Part shown: piece by piece, positions 35,713-44,561 of the stretch
Layout of the letters: each line of letters begins with the position of its first letter
How positions within the stretch are numbered: the stretch's first letter is position 1
From: Lacisediminihabitans sp046156175
GTDB lineage: Bacteria > Actinomycetota > Actinomycetes > Actinomycetales > Microbacteriaceae
Direction of reading: 5' to 3'
Assembly (NCBI RefSeq): GCF_046156175.1
Contig: NZ_JAYLVL010000006.1
Span: 107,621 to 171,620 of the forward strand
DNA: 64,000 nt
The notes under the pieces: generated by a model
Databases searched by the model: none
Seen by the model: the letters and a program-made list of their open reading frames with translations, nothing else
Told to the model about the DNA's origin: nothing
Program-made: the position numbers and the translations under genes

Positions 35713-36747
35713 ATGAAACGCATCGGATTTCTCTCCTTCGGGCACTGGCAGGACGTGAGAGGTTCACTCACACCGACGGCGCAGGATGCCATAGTGCAGA
35801 CGGTGGAGCTGGCGGTGGCCGCGGAGGAGCTCGGTCTGGATGGCGCGTACATCCGCGTGCACCATTTCGCTCCACAGCTCGCCTCGCCGTTTCCCCTTCT
35901 CGCCGCGATGGCCGCTCGCACGAACCACATCGAGGTCGGCACCGGAGTCATCGACATGCGCTACGAGAATCCGCTCTACATGGCCGAAGAGGCGGCAGTG
36001 ACCGATCTGATCAGCAATCGGCGGCTGCAACTCGGCATCAGCCGTGGCTCGCCCGAGACGGCACTCAACGGCTCCGAGGCATTCGGCTACATCCCCGGTG
36101 ATGGACAGTCGGATGCCGACCTGGCACGGGCACACACCGAACTGTTCCGTGCCGCAATCGACGGCGCCGGGGTAGTGCGGGCCAATCCCCGGATGAGCGG
36201 ACACTCCGCCGCGCTGGCGATCCAGCCGCAGTCGCCCGGGCTCTCCGAACGCATCTGGTGGGGCTCTGGAACGAGAAGGACCGCAGTGTGGGCGGCCGAG
36301 CAGGGCATGAACCTCATGAGCTCGACCCTTCTCACCGAGGACACCGGGGTGCCCTTCGACGAGTTGCAGGCTGAACAGATCGCCCTCTACCGTGCGGCCT
36401 GGGCCGAAGCCGGCTGGGACCACACCCCTCGGGTCTCCGTGAGCCGAAGCGTGCTACCGATTGTGACGGATCGTGACCGTGCCTATTTCGGCGGCCGATC
36501 ATCCGATTCGACCGACCAGGTCGGACAGCTCGACGGTGGGGCGGCTCGATTCGGACGCAGCTTCGTGGGAGAACCGCACAAGATCGCCGAAGAACTCGCG
36601 AAGGATGTCGCCGTGCAAGCGGCGGACACCCTGCTCCTCACCGTTCCGAACCAGCTGGGAGTCGAATACAACTCCCGACTGTTGGAAACGATTGCGAAGC
36701 ACATCGCTCCCGCAATCGGATGGGTGCCGGCGGCGGCTGCAGTCTGA
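35713..36747 (+). CDS. LLM-class flavin-dependent oxidoreductase
   Basis: Luciferase-like monooxygenase fold, 344 aa. N-terminal strand IGFLSFGHW, then AAEELGLDGAYIRVHHFAPQ, where the HH motif is typical of the subfamily, and EVGTGVIDMRYENPLYMAEE. Uses FMN or F420; the cofactor and substrate cannot be chosen from sequence alone. No strong Shine-Dalgarno sequence precedes ATG 35713. Confidence 0.85.
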   Translation: MKRIGFLSFGHWQDVRGSLTPTAQDAIVQTVELAVAAEELGLDGAYIRVHHFAPQLASPFPLLAAMAARTNHIEVGTGVIDMRYENPLYMAEEAAVTDLISNRRLQLGISRGSPETALNGSEAFGYIPGDGQSDADLARAHTELFRAAIDGAGVVRANPRMSGHSAALAIQPQSPGLSERIWWGSGTRRTAVWAAEQGMNLMSSTLLTEDTGVPFDELQAEQIALYRAAWAEAGWDHTPRVSVSRSVLPIVTDRDRAYFGGRSSDSTDQVGQLDGGAARFGRSFVGEPHKIAEELAKDVAVQAADTLLLTVPNQLGVEYNSRLLETIAKHIAPAIGWVPAAAAV

Positions 36748-36797
36748 CCGGTGCCGCGGCGGATACTCTGGAAGCGACACAACAGGAAGTGGAACGA

Positions 36798-37037
36798 ATG
36801 ACTGACGCCGGTGAACTGAGCGAACCCGTGCAGGACGGCAGCAGCGACGCCTCCCGCGAGCAGAAGATCGCAGGACTCGCGAGCCAGGTGGCCGCGGACA
36901 TCGCACTCAAGCCGGTGGACCGCCGCGGAGAGGACGACATCGTCGACGACCTCCGGTTGCGCTTCTCCGATGCGGGCATCGTCGTCACCGAGGATGAGCT
37001 CGTCGCCCTCGCGGGCACCATCCATTCCGGCGCGTAG
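36798..37037 (+). CDS. Small acidic hypothetical protein
   Basis: A 79-aa acidic, helical, cytoplasmic protein of unknown function with no domain I recognise. AGGAAGTGG precedes ATG 36798. The pattern QKIAGLASQVAADIALKP...DDIVDDLRLRFSDAGI looks like a compact helical bundle. It follows the LLM gene by 50 nt and converges on zwf with only a 9-nt gap. Confidence 0.65.
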   Translation: MTDAGELSEPVQDGSSDASREQKIAGLASQVAADIALKPVDRRGEDDIVDDLRLRFSDAGIVVTEDELVALAGTIHSGA

Positions 37038-37046
37038 CGCGCGACA

Positions 37047-38459
37047 CTACGGTCCGAGCAGCCACCCGTCCGGGTCGGCGAGCGTCGTCGCAGCATCCGG
37101 TCCCCACGATCCACGGGCGTAGGGCAGCACGGTAGGCGGATCGTCGAGAATCGGCGCGACGACATCCCAGGCATGCCCGAGGCCATCCGGGCGGGTGTAG
37201 AGCGAACGGTCCCCGAGCACCACGTCGTTGATCAGCTTGACGTAGGGCGGAAGCGGATCGGCGTCGGTGACCTCGGCAAGCGGAAGCGCTGTCGTTCCGG
37301 TGGCGAGTTCGAACTCTGGGCCGGGCTCCTTCACCACGACGCGCAAGTCGATCGCGCCCGATCCCTCGAGTTTCACCGTGAGCACATTGCCCACGACGGG
37401 CGTGTCGTGGCTCAGCGGCCCGTCCCCCGGCTTTCGGAAGATGATGCTCACCTGTTGGGCGCCCTTCGCCAGCTGCTTGCCGGTGCGGAGAAGAAACGGC
37501 ACGTCACGCCACCGATCGGTGTCGATCCAGAGCCGTGCCGCGACGAAGGTGTCGGTGGTCGAATCCGGCGCGACGCCGACGGTGTCCGTGTAGCCCTCGA
37601 ACTGCCCGAACACGACTTCGTCGCGGGACAGGGGACGAAATGCCGCGATCACGGATTCGCGTGCCGCCTGCAGGTCGTCTGCCTTCATGGAGAGCGGCGG
37701 CTCCATCGCGATCTCGGCCGCCACCTGGAACAGGTGGGTCACGATCATGTCGAGGAAGGCGCCGGTCTCGTCGTAGAACTCGGCGCGGTCGTCGATGTCG
37801 AGGGTCTCCGGAATATCGATCTGCACGGCGCGGATGTGCTCCCGATCCCAGGAGCTGTCGAAGAGACCGTTGCCGAAACGCAGCGCGTGAAGGTTCTGCG
37901 TGCCCTCCTTGCCGAGGAAGTGGTCGATGCGAAAGACCTGGTGCTCTTCGAGGACCCGGTGCACCGCGTCATCCAGCTCCCGGAAGTTCTCGAGCGAGGT
38001 ACCGAACGGCTTCTCGTAGACCACCCGAGACCCCGCGGCGAGGTCGTGCTCACCGAGTCCCTCGGTGACTGTGATGAAAGCCGTCGGCGGGATGGCGAGG
38101 TAGTGCACGAACTGCGCGTCCTCCCCCAGCTCGGCCTTCGCTTCGGCGAGCACGTCGAGCAGGGATCCGGGATCGGACTTCTCGAAGCCGCCGCCGGCGA
38201 ATCGCAGGTTGGCGCTGAACTGCTCCCACGGCCCGTCCGCGGGCTTCGGCCCGAATTCGGCCAGTACCTCGCTCACGTGTTGCCGGAAGTCCTCGTGCGA
38301 CACGTCGCCACGCCCGTTGCCCACCAGGAGCCACTTCCGGGGCAGGAGATCGTGCATGGCGAGCTGGAAGAACGCGGGGAGCACCATGCGCTTTGCGAGG
38401 TCGCCGGTTGCCCCGAACAACACGAAGACTGTCGGGCCCGCTTCGGAACTGTCTGCCAT
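37047..38459 (-). CDS. zwf: Glucose-6-phosphate 1-dehydrogenase
   Basis: First enzyme of the oxidative pentose phosphate pathway, 470 aa. N-terminal NADP-binding FVLFGATGDLAKRM, YEKPFGTSL, and the active-site RIDHFLGKE (usually RIDHYLGKE; Phe replaces Tyr). ATG 38459 is preceded by AAGGAGA. No opcA, pgl or gnd gene is adjacent, so this may be a second copy outside the usual pentose phosphate operon. Confidence 0.93.
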   Translation of the reverse strand: MADSSEAGPTVFVLFGATGDLAKRMVLPAFFQLAMHDLLPRKWLLVGNGRGDVSHEDFRQHVSEVLAEFGPKPADGPWEQFSANLRFAGGGFEKSDPGSLLDVLAEAKAELGEDAQFVHYLAIPPTAFITVTEGLGEHDLAAGSRVVYEKPFGTSLENFRELDDAVHRVLEEHQVFRIDHFLGKEGTQNLHALRFGNGLFDSSWDREHIRAVQIDIPETLDIDDRAEFYDETGAFLDMIVTHLFQVAAEIAMEPPLSMKADDLQAARESVIAAFRPLSRDEVVFGQFEGYTDTVGVAPDSTTDTFVAARLWIDTDRWRDVPFLLRTGKQLAKGAQQVSIIFRKPGDGPLSHDTPVVGNVLTVKLEGSGAIDLRVVVKEPGPEFELATGTTALPLAEVTDADPLPPYVKLINDVVLGDRSLYTRPDGLGHAWDVVAPILDDPPTVLPYARGSWGPDAATTLADPDGWLLGP

Positions 38460-38870
38460 GGGGATCTCCTTCAAAGAATTCCGGCACACGGATACCGGTC
38501 ACCGAGCACAGTGGACCGGGGGGCCTCCGATTACAAGGGGCAGCGGAACAGGTCACAGGTGCCTCTCGGGCCCCAGCGCCATTGCACAGGAATTCGCAGA
38601 CAGACCTGTTGGTTTGAGACGGAAGGGTCTACCATCAGCCCTAGCTCCCCCAGACCCTGGCGGCACGTTTCTCGCACTCTGCGCACGTGCGAGCGCCCCG
38701 GGTCACCGATTCGAGCACCACTAGGTGAATGGCTTCGGCAGACCAGGGCAGAGGAGCTCGATCTTCGGGTGGTCGTGATCCTCAACGGGCGAGGCCGGTG
38801 CCGTTCGATCAGGTACGCCACCGGCCTCGGTTCCGTTCTCCGGCGGCAGCGCTCTCGGGCGATCACCGGG
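38460..38870. other. 411-bp non-coding stretch upstream of zwf
   Basis: No supported gene. Short open frames here lack starts and codon character. The only clear structure is the 11-bp inverted repeat at 38790-38829, listed separately. The zwf promoter must lie near 38470-38600 but no clear hexamers were found. Confidence 0.6.
38790..38829. terminator. 11-bp inverted repeat downstream of marR
   Basis: CGAGGCCGGTG (38790-38800) and CACCGGCCTCG (38819-38829) pair perfectly across an 18-nt loop, about 40 nt beyond the marR stop. No T-run follows, so it could be a terminator hairpin or a protein-binding site. Confidence 0.45.
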
Positions 38871-39356
38871 CTACTCGTCTCCCCAGTCACGCAGGCGACC
38901 CCCCGGATCGAGTCTCGAGAGGATGCGACCCATGATGCGGTCGAGGTCGGCGATGTCGGCGGCATCCAGAACATCGATCGCACTGTCGCGCACCGTCGCG
39001 ACGTGACCGGGCGCTGTGGCGACCACCTTCTGCCAGCCTGTCGTCGTGAGGGAGGCATTGGTGGCTCGGCGATCTTCCGCGCAGGGTGAGCGTTCGACGA
39101 ATCCCCGCTTCTCCAGCCGGCTGATCACGTGGGAGAGTCGCGCGAGGCTCGAGTTCGTCGCGGCGGAAAGGGCTGTCATCCGCAGGGTGCGATCGGGCGC
39201 TTCGGAGAGCCGGGCGAGGGTGAAGTACTCGAAATGAGTCAGTTCCGCGTCGCGCTGCAAGGGCGCATCGAGGGCTCCGGGCAGCAGTTCGACCACTGAG
39301 ACGAGCCGGATCCAGGCGTGCATCTCTTCTGGCGTCAACCAGTGCGGATCCGTCAT
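38871..39356 (-). CDS. MarR-family transcriptional regulator
   Basis: A 161-aa winged-helix regulator. Recognition region FTLARLSEAPDRTLRMTALSAATNSSLARLSHVISRLEKRGFVERSPCAEDRRATNASLTTTG contains the family wing motif D-R-R-A. Likely a dimer; ligand unknown. ATG 39356 is preceded by TAGACT and 6 nt, suggesting leaderless mRNA. A GTTG-N10-CAAC pair at 39373-39390 overlaps the promoter and could be an autoregulatory operator. Confidence 0.88.
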   Translation of the reverse strand: MTDPHWLTPEEMHAWIRLVSVVELLPGALDAPLQRDAELTHFEYFTLARLSEAPDRTLRMTALSAATNSSLARLSHVISRLEKRGFVERSPCAEDRRATNASLTTTGWQKVVATAPGHVATVRDSAIDVLDAADIADLDRIMGRILSRLDPGGRLRDWGDE

Positions 39357-39362
39357 CCCGTC

Positions 39363-39368
39363 AGTCTA
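39363..39368 (-). promoter_or_regulatory. -10 element for leaderless marR mRNA
   Basis: On the minus strand TAGACT is followed by 6 nt and ATG 39356. Confidence 0.6.
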
Positions 39369-39424
39369 GGGCGTTGCTTTACGCGACAACTAAAGTCGGG
39401 ACGGTTCCGGATCACGGCACCCGG

Positions 39425-40477
39425 TCAGTGGATCAGTACCTTGAGGGCGTCGTGTTCTGCCGCGTGGCCGAAGACCTCGTAGGCCTCGATTACCTGGTCG
39501 AAGCCGAATTCGTGCGTGACGAACTTGTCTGCCGGGAGCTTGTGCTCGGCGACGAGTTTCAGGAGCATCCCCAGCGTATTGGTGTTGACCAGTCCCATCG
39601 AGATGTCGATGTTCTTGATCCACAGTTCGTTGAGCGCGAGCTCGACGGGCTTGCCGTGCACCCCGATGTTGGCGACGTGGCCGCCGGGTCGCACGATGAC
39701 AGTGGCCATGGTGAAGGTCTCTGGCACTCCCACCGCCTCGATCGCGACATCCACCCCGAGTCCGTCGGTGAGAGCGAGCACCTGCTCTTTCCAGTCCGGG
39801 TCACCCGAGTTGACCGTATCGGTGGCTCCGAAGTCCTTCGCGCGAGCGAGCCGCGCGTTGTCGAGGTCGATGGCGATGATCTTCGACGGACCGTACAGGC
39901 GCGCGGTCATCACCGAGGAAAGCCCTACCGGGCCCGCGCCGATCACCGCCACCACATCGCCCGGTGTGACCTCGCCGTACTGCACGCCGATCTCGAACCC
40001 CGTCGGCAGGATGTCGGAAAGCAGGATGCCCTCGGCATCCGTGACCCCCTCCGGCACCTTGTAGACCGAATTCTCGGCGAACGGCACGCGCACGTACTCG
40101 GCCTGGGTGCCGTCGATCATGTAGCCGAAGATCCACCCGATGCCGGCGATCCCCTCCGGATTGAGACAGTGGCTGTAGAGACCCTTGCGGCAGTTGGAGC
40201 ACTGGCCGCAGGAACTGACACAAGCGAGGATCACGCGGTCTCCCACGGCGAGCTGGCTCACACTGCCGCCCACCTCGGTGATCACTCCGATGCCCTCGTG
40301 ACCGAGGATGCGACCCACGGCGACCTCCGGTACATCGCCCTTGAGGATGTGAAGGTCCGTGCCACAGATCGTGGTCGCCACCATTTTCACGATCACATCG
40401 GTCGGAGCGAGGATCACCGGGTCCGGCACATCCTCCCAGCTCTTCTGGCCGGGACCTTTGTAGACGAGGGCTTTCAT
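39425..40477 (-). CDS. Zinc-dependent alcohol dehydrogenase
   Basis: Medium-chain dehydrogenase of 350 aa. Catalytic zinc ligands in TTICGTDLH and GHEGIGVI, structural zinc cysteines in CVSSCGQCSNCRKGLYSHC, NAD-binding VAVIGAGPVGLSSV, and IAIDLDNARLARAKDFGA (Asp favours NAD). ATG 40477 follows GGAAGG. A DosR-like palindrome lies 62 bp upstream, suggesting induction on oxygen limitation or redox stress. Confidence 0.9.
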   Translation of the reverse strand: MKALVYKGPGQKSWEDVPDPVILAPTDVIVKMVATTICGTDLHILKGDVPEVAVGRILGHEGIGVITEVGGSVSQLAVGDRVILACVSSCGQCSNCRKGLYSHCLNPEGIAGIGWIFGYMIDGTQAEYVRVPFAENSVYKVPEGVTDAEGILLSDILPTGFEIGVQYGEVTPGDVVAVIGAGPVGLSSVMTARLYGPSKIIAIDLDNARLARAKDFGATDTVNSGDPDWKEQVLALTDGLGVDVAIEAVGVPETFTMATVIVRPGGHVANIGVHGKPVELALNELWIKNIDISMGLVNTNTLGMLLKLVAEHKLPADKFVTHEFGFDQVIEAYEVFGHAAEHDALKVLIH

Positions 40478-40538
40478 GGGGGTGACCTTCCTGTAGTTTC
40501 GGTACCCCCGAGTCAACGCCGGTGATCGACCGGTGGCA

Positions 40539-40552
40539 GGGCCGAAAGTCCC
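40539..40552 (-). promoter_or_regulatory. DosR/DevR-like box upstream of the alcohol dehydrogenase
   Basis: On the minus strand GGGACTTTCGGCCC is a near-palindrome closely matching the actinobacterial hypoxia-response box (GGGACT-x2-AGTCCC type). It lies 62 bp before ATG 40477 in a 165-bp gap. A separate GAGGAG / CTCCTC hairpin is at 40572-40590. Confidence 0.55.
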
Positions 40553-40642
40553 ACGGGTCCGGCCGATCCCCGAGGAGTCTCGGCCTCCTCTGATCAGCGC
40601 TCTCCGAGTCCGCTCCCAGCGGACCACATGCCGCCTCGACGG

Positions 40643-41368
40643 CTAGCGGTACTCCGGGTTCGCGTCGAACCCGAACCGCTCCCCCGCGTTCCAGGCCTGG
40701 CGCAGGTTGCCGACCGCGGGGATGCCCCCGGCGTCCTTGAGCATCCGCGCGAGGTGCAGCAGGTTCCAGGTCATGAACGTCGTGTTGCGGTTGGTGAAGT
40801 CGTTCTGTGGTCCGCCGGATCCCTCGTCGAGGTAACTGGGGCCCGGACCGACCTCCCCGATCCAGCCGGCATCCGCGGCGGGCGGGATGACGTAGCCGAT
40901 GTGCTGCAGGCTGTAAAGGATGGACATCGCCGCGTGCTTCACGCCGTCCTCGTTGCCCGTGATCAGGGCTCCCGCGGTCTTGCCGTAGAAGACGTACTGG
41001 CCGCGTTCATTGAACATGCCGCTCATGGCATAGAGCCGTTCGATGAACTTGCGGGTGATCGAGGCGTTGTCACCGAGCCACAGGGGGCCCCCGATCACGA
41101 GGATGTCCGCGGCATCCACCAGCGGCCATACCTCATCGAGCCAAGCGTCGCTGGCCCAGCCATGCTCGCGCATGTCGGGGTAGATGCCGGTGGCGATGTC
41201 GTGATCGATGAAGCGGATGCTGTCGACGGTCGCGCCCTGCGCGCGCATGAGAGCGATACTGCGGTCCAGCAAACCCTGGGTGTGACTGAGCTCGGGACTC
41301 TTCTTCAGGGTGCAGTTGACGTAGAGGGCCTTGAGGTCGCTGTAGTCCACACCGTTTTCACTGGTCAT
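40643..41368 (-). CDS. NAD(P)H-dependent FMN reductase / flavodoxin-fold protein
   Basis: A 241-aa flavodoxin-fold protein. The FMN phosphate-binding stretch LYVNCTLKKSPELSHTQ starts near residue 15, with VIGGPLWLGDNASITRKFIERLY and KTAGALITGNEDGVKHAAMSILYSLQHIGY, the typical second and third FMN loops. Likely an oxidoreductase using FMN; substrate unknown. TAGCAT plus 6 nt precedes ATG 41368. Confidence 0.83.
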   Translation of the reverse strand: MTSENGVDYSDLKALYVNCTLKKSPELSHTQGLLDRSIALMRAQGATVDSIRFIDHDIATGIYPDMREHGWASDAWLDEVWPLVDAADILVIGGPLWLGDNASITRKFIERLYAMSGMFNERGQYVFYGKTAGALITGNEDGVKHAAMSILYSLQHIGYVIPPAADAGWIGEVGPGPSYLDEGSGGPQNDFTNRNTTFMTWNLLHLARMLKDAGGIPAVGNLRQAWNAGERFGFDANPEYR

Positions 41369-41374
41369 GCCGTG

Positions 41375-41380
41375 ATGCTA
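41375..41380 (-). promoter_or_regulatory. -10 element for the flavodoxin-like gene
   Basis: On the minus strand TAGCAT is followed by 6 nt and ATG 41368, no Shine-Dalgarno sequence. Confidence 0.5.
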
Positions 41381-41433
41381 CTGCCGTGCTGGGGCTGCCG
41401 ACCTTACAAAATCGTGACGCTCGAACCGCGTGG

Positions 41434-42135
41434 TCAGCGCTGGGTCGCGACGTACACGGTGTTGGAGGAGACGCCGGAGGTCAGCGGATTGTCGAAGTCG
41501 ACGACGTGGGCGACGACGTCGCCGAAGACGACCGACGCCCGCGCCAGGAACTCCTCGTCTGGCGGGTCGTCAGACCAGAGGGCGAAGATGCCCTCGGGCT
41601 TCAGGTGGCGCACCAGCGCGCGCATCCCGTCGACCGTGTAGAGGTCGGCATGGCTCGGATCGAGCTGGTGGCGCGGCGAATGGTCCACATCCAGAAGGAT
41701 CGCGTCGTAGCGGGATCCATCGGGCTCGCGTCGCATCAGGGCGAAGAAGTCGTCGTGCAGAAGGCTGGTGCGCGGGTCATCCGTCAGCGTCACCGAGACG
41801 GGGAGCAGTCCACGCCGGTGCCAGTCGATCACGGCGGGCAGGGTGTCGATCACGGTGACCGTGCGCACCCGACTGTCCGCGAGGGCGGCGACTGCGGTAT
41901 ACCCGAGGCCGAGTCCGCCGACCAGCACGTCGAGATCCGTCGGTGCCTCCACCGCCGCGAGCCCGAGCGTCGCGAGCTCCTCCTCTGCCACCGTGAACAG
42001 GCTGGACATGAGGAACTCCTCCCCCAGCTTCACCTCGAAGACGTCGACGCCGAGCGTCGGTTCGATACGCCGGCGCAGGCTGAGGTCGCCCATCGGCGTG
42101 GGCTGGAAATCCAGCTCCTCGAAACGCAGGCTCAT
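41434..42135 (-). CDS. Spermidine-synthase-like SAM-fold protein
   Basis: A 233-aa protein with a methyltransferase-type Rossmann fold: VLVGGLGLGYTAVAALAD (nucleotide loop), TVTVIDTLPAVIDWH, ILLDVDHSPRHQL, and HLKPEGIFALWSDDPPDEEF. This is the spermidine-synthase-like family common in actinobacteria. Polyamine synthesis is not assured, since key aminopropyl-transfer residues cannot be confirmed. GAGAGGA sits 8 nt before ATG 42135; an in-frame ATG at 42141 is less well placed. Confidence 0.75.
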   Translation of the reverse strand: MSLRFEELDFQPTPMGDLSLRRRIEPTLGVDVFEVKLGEEFLMSSLFTVAEEELATLGLAAVEAPTDLDVLVGGLGLGYTAVAALADSRVRTVTVIDTLPAVIDWHRRGLLPVSVTLTDDPRTSLLHDDFFALMRREPDGSRYDAILLDVDHSPRHQLDPSHADLYTVDGMRALVRHLKPEGIFALWSDDPPDEEFLARASVVFGDVVAHVVDFDNPLTSGVSSNTVYVATQR

Positions 42136-42193
42136 GGGCATGTCCTCTCCGGTTGCCGGGAGCACGTTTCGTGCGACCAGGCTGTTCTCACCG

Positions 42194-42199
42194 TAGCCT
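42194..42199 (+). promoter_or_regulatory. -10 element for the PPOX gene
   Basis: TAGCCT lies 7 nt before ATG 42207, no Shine-Dalgarno sequence. Confidence 0.55.
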
Positions 42200-42206
42200 G
42201 TGACCC

Positions 42207-42686
42207 ATGGCCAGAAGCATTGCAACCAACACCCCCGCCGACCTCGCCGAGATGCTCGAGTTCGTGCGCTCGCGGCACCGGATGCTGCTGGCCACCACCC
42301 GCTCCGACGCCAGACCGCAGATCTCGCCGGTCGCGGGCGGGGTGGATGCCGAGGGGCGGATCGTCATCTCCACCTACCCGGCGCGGGCCAAGACCCGCAA
42401 TGCCGAACGCGACAGCCGGGCATCCGTCCTCGTGCTTTCGGACGACTGGGATGGCGCCTGGATCCAGGTCGACGGAGACGCCGAGGTGTTGCATATGCCC
42501 GAAGCATCCGACGGTCTCGTCGACTACTTCCGGTGCATCGCGGGCGAGCATCCCAACTGGGACGAGTACCGGGAGGCGATGGTGATCCAGGACAAGTCCC
42601 TGATTCGCATCACTCCGACCAGATGGAGCCCGATCGCCACGGGCGGGTTCCCGGCAGACCTAGCCGAGCGGCTCGACGCGCTCTAG
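42207..42686 (+). CDS. PPOX-class (F420-dependent) flavin/deazaflavin enzyme
   Basis: A 159-aa split-barrel protein of the pyridoxamine 5'-phosphate oxidase superfamily. RMLLATTRSDARPQISPVAGGVDAEGRIVISTYPARAKTRNAERDSRASVLV is the typical F420-binding PPOX pattern in actinobacteria. Probably reduces a small molecule with F420H2; substrate unknown. Confidence 0.83.
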   Translation: MARSIATNTPADLAEMLEFVRSRHRMLLATTRSDARPQISPVAGGVDAEGRIVISTYPARAKTRNAERDSRASVLVLSDDWDGAWIQVDGDAEVLHMPEASDGLVDYFRCIAGEHPNWDEYREAMVIQDKSLIRITPTRWSPIATGGFPADLAERLDAL

Positions 42687-42723
42687 AATCCGTTCAGAAC
42701 CGCACCGACGAGAGGGTGATCCG

Positions 42724-43167
42724 ATGCCCAGATTTACCACAGTGCTGCTGCAGACCGGCAACAATGTCGGCATCGTGATCCCGGACGAGGTGATGCAGCA
42801 ACTCGGAGGAAAGCGCGTGCCCGTGGTCGTCACCCTGAACGGCGGCTACAGCTACCGCAACACGACTGCGGTGATGGGTGGCCTGAACCTGGTGGGCCTG
42901 AACTCCGAACACCGGGCGGCATCCGGATTCGGCGGTGGCGAGACCGTCGAGGTCACGATCGAGAGAGACGAGGCCCCGCGCGAGGTAGACGTGCCGGAGG
43001 CGCTGGCGGCGATCCTGGCGACGGATCCGGAGGCCACCGCGGCCTGGGACAAGCTGCCCTACAGCCAGCGGAAGGAACACGCCCGCTCGATCTCGGAAGC
43101 CAAGGCTGAGGATACTCGGGCACGTCGTGTCGCCAAGACGGTGGCCGGCTTGCGCGGAGAGTCCTGA
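42724..43167 (+). CDS. YdeI/OmpD-associated family protein (DUF1905 fold)
   Basis: A 147-aa protein. The N-terminal DUF1905 beta-barrel (FTTVLLQTGNNVGIVIPDEVMQQLGGKRVPVVVTLNGGYSYRNTTAVMGG) is followed by a YdeI-type helical tail AWDKLPYSQRKEHARSISEAKAEDTRARRVAKTVAGL. Family function is unclear; some members are linked to antimicrobial-peptide tolerance. GAGGGTGATCC precedes ATG 42724, 37 nt after the PPOX stop, so the two are probably cotranscribed. Confidence 0.82.
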   Translation: MPRFTTVLLQTGNNVGIVIPDEVMQQLGGKRVPVVVTLNGGYSYRNTTAVMGGLNLVGLNSEHRAASGFGGGETVEVTIERDEAPREVDVPEALAAILATDPEATAAWDKLPYSQRKEHARSISEAKAEDTRARRVAKTVAGLRGES

Positions 43168-43214
43168 TCCCTGGCCGGTGTATCAGGCGGTGGACTGTGC
43201 GCTCCTGTCTTGAG

Positions 43215-43231
43215 AAGCCTCGCTGAGGCTT
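43215..43231 (+). terminator. Short hairpin after the YdeI-like gene
   Basis: AAGCCTC / GAGGCTT pair perfectly across a 3-nt loop, 48 nt after the stop at 43167; no T-run follows. Weak terminator candidate. Confidence 0.35.
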
Positions 43232-43281
43232 GCGCCAGACAGTCATCGCCTCGGCGCTCCCGATTGTGAAGGGATTGTGCC

Positions 43282-43866
43282 GTGAACACCAGATCCGCCG
43301 CCTTCGTCGTCACCGCCGCCACCGCGGTCCTTCTCTTGAGTTCGTGCTCAGCCGTCGCCAGCGTTCCCCGCAGCTCGCCGGACGCCGCATCCGTGCCATC
43401 CGTCGCGCCGAGCGCCCCGGAACAGCCCCGCGCCAAACGGGCGGACAAGGTCGAGAACATCGATGTCTGCTCGGTGCTGCCGTTGGAGACCGTGGTCAGC
43501 GTGACGGGGCGGGCGTTCACCCGGGCCTCGTCCGGCAATGCCGTCAAGGATGGCATCCCGCTCGCCGCGTGCGCCTATGAGGGCGCCGACCAGGATCTGG
43601 CCTCGATGCTGGTGATGTCGGTGTTCGTCTACCCGGCCGGGGGTGCAGCCGCAGTCGACTCGTACTGGAAGAACTTTGGCGGAGGCACTTCGCCGACGCC
43701 GATTCCCGGCGTCGGTGATAGCGCAGAGAGCAGCGGTCACGACCTCGTTGCACGCTTCGGGCAGCAAGTGATCGCGGTGGTCGACGGCACTCATGGCGCC
43801 TACGCCGACGACTTCACCGTCGACAAGCGCGCGGTACTCGTGCAGGCGGTGCACGACGGACTGTAG
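43282..43866 (+). CDS. Small exported lipoprotein (DUF3558-like)
   Basis: A 194-aa lipoprotein: signal peptide with lipobox LLSSCSA (Cys about 22), a Ser/Pro linker, then a domain with two further cysteines (DVCSVLPLETVVSVTGRAF and AACAYEG). This resembles DUF3558-type surface lipoproteins, function unknown. GTG 43282 follows AAGGGAT. Confidence 0.72.
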   Translation: MNTRSAAFVVTAATAVLLLSSCSAVASVPRSSPDAASVPSVAPSAPEQPRAKRADKVENIDVCSVLPLETVVSVTGRAFTRASSGNAVKDGIPLAACAYEGADQDLASMLVMSVFVYPAGGAAAVDSYWKNFGGGTSPTPIPGVGDSAESSGHDLVARFGQQVIAVVDGTHGAYADDFTVDKRAVLVQAVHDGL

Positions 43867-43947
43867 GGTCGTGTCGTCGACCGCCCCCGGGCACCTCACA
43901 ACGCGCGGGTGAGTGGCAACATGGTCACCACGAAAAAGAAGACTCTC

Positions 43948-44307
43948 ATGCCCCGGTACGCGGTCCTCATCTTCACCCCGAACACTGCCGACAGCAACGA
44001 ACCGAACACGGCCGAAGGTGATGCGCACGGCGCGTATGCGAACGAGCTCATCGAGTCGGGCGCTATGGTCGCGGCGTTCGCCCTTCACCCGACCGCCACG
44101 GCGACCTCGATTCGCCGTGAGGGAAAGTCCGACGGCCCCTTCATCGACGCACCGGATGTCTTGGCCGGCTTCTACGTGATCGAAGCGCCAGACCTGGATG
44201 CCGCACACGAGATCGCCCGGCGCAATCCCATCCTCGAGCAGGGCGGTGGCGTCGAGGTGCGCCCGGTCGAAGGCGGGTTCATCGTGGATCGCGCACCGGG
44301 GGCCTGA
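43948..44307 (+). CDS. YCII-related (DGPF) protein
   Basis: A 119-aa ferredoxin-like alpha/beta protein with the family motif DGPF in GKSDGPFIDAPDVLAGFYVIEAPDLDAAHEIA. DGPF proteins are often encoded beside ECF sigma factors, but none is here. ATG 43948 (MPRYAVLIF) is the usual family start; an in-frame ATG at 43921 would add nine residues. Confidence 0.82.
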   Translation: MPRYAVLIFTPNTADSNEPNTAEGDAHGAYANELIESGAMVAAFALHPTATATSIRREGKSDGPFIDAPDVLAGFYVIEAPDLDAAHEIARRNPILEQGGGVEVRPVEGGFIVDRAPGA

Positions 44308-44561
44308 CCGAGCCAGGATACCCATCGGGCGACGCCGAATCCCCTGTTCCTACGAAGCGCGCCAATGCCCCACGCCGGTGACGACAGCCACTCCGGTTCT
44401 GGTCGGCAGGCTCACCGCCGAGCGCCTTCGGTGGCGGGCATCGCTGGGCGTATCCGCACATTCGTCGCCCGCTCTCGGGAAAGGGCACTCGAGTCGGAGT
44501 GTCGGCACGGGCTTCTAAACTCTGAAGCTGCAGAGGCCGACTGCTTCCGAGGGGAGAGCCG

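Noticed and set aside
38729..38935. 68-codon frame between zwf and marR
   Set aside because: Runs into the marR 3' end on the opposite strand and has only Arg/Pro/Gly-rich composition.
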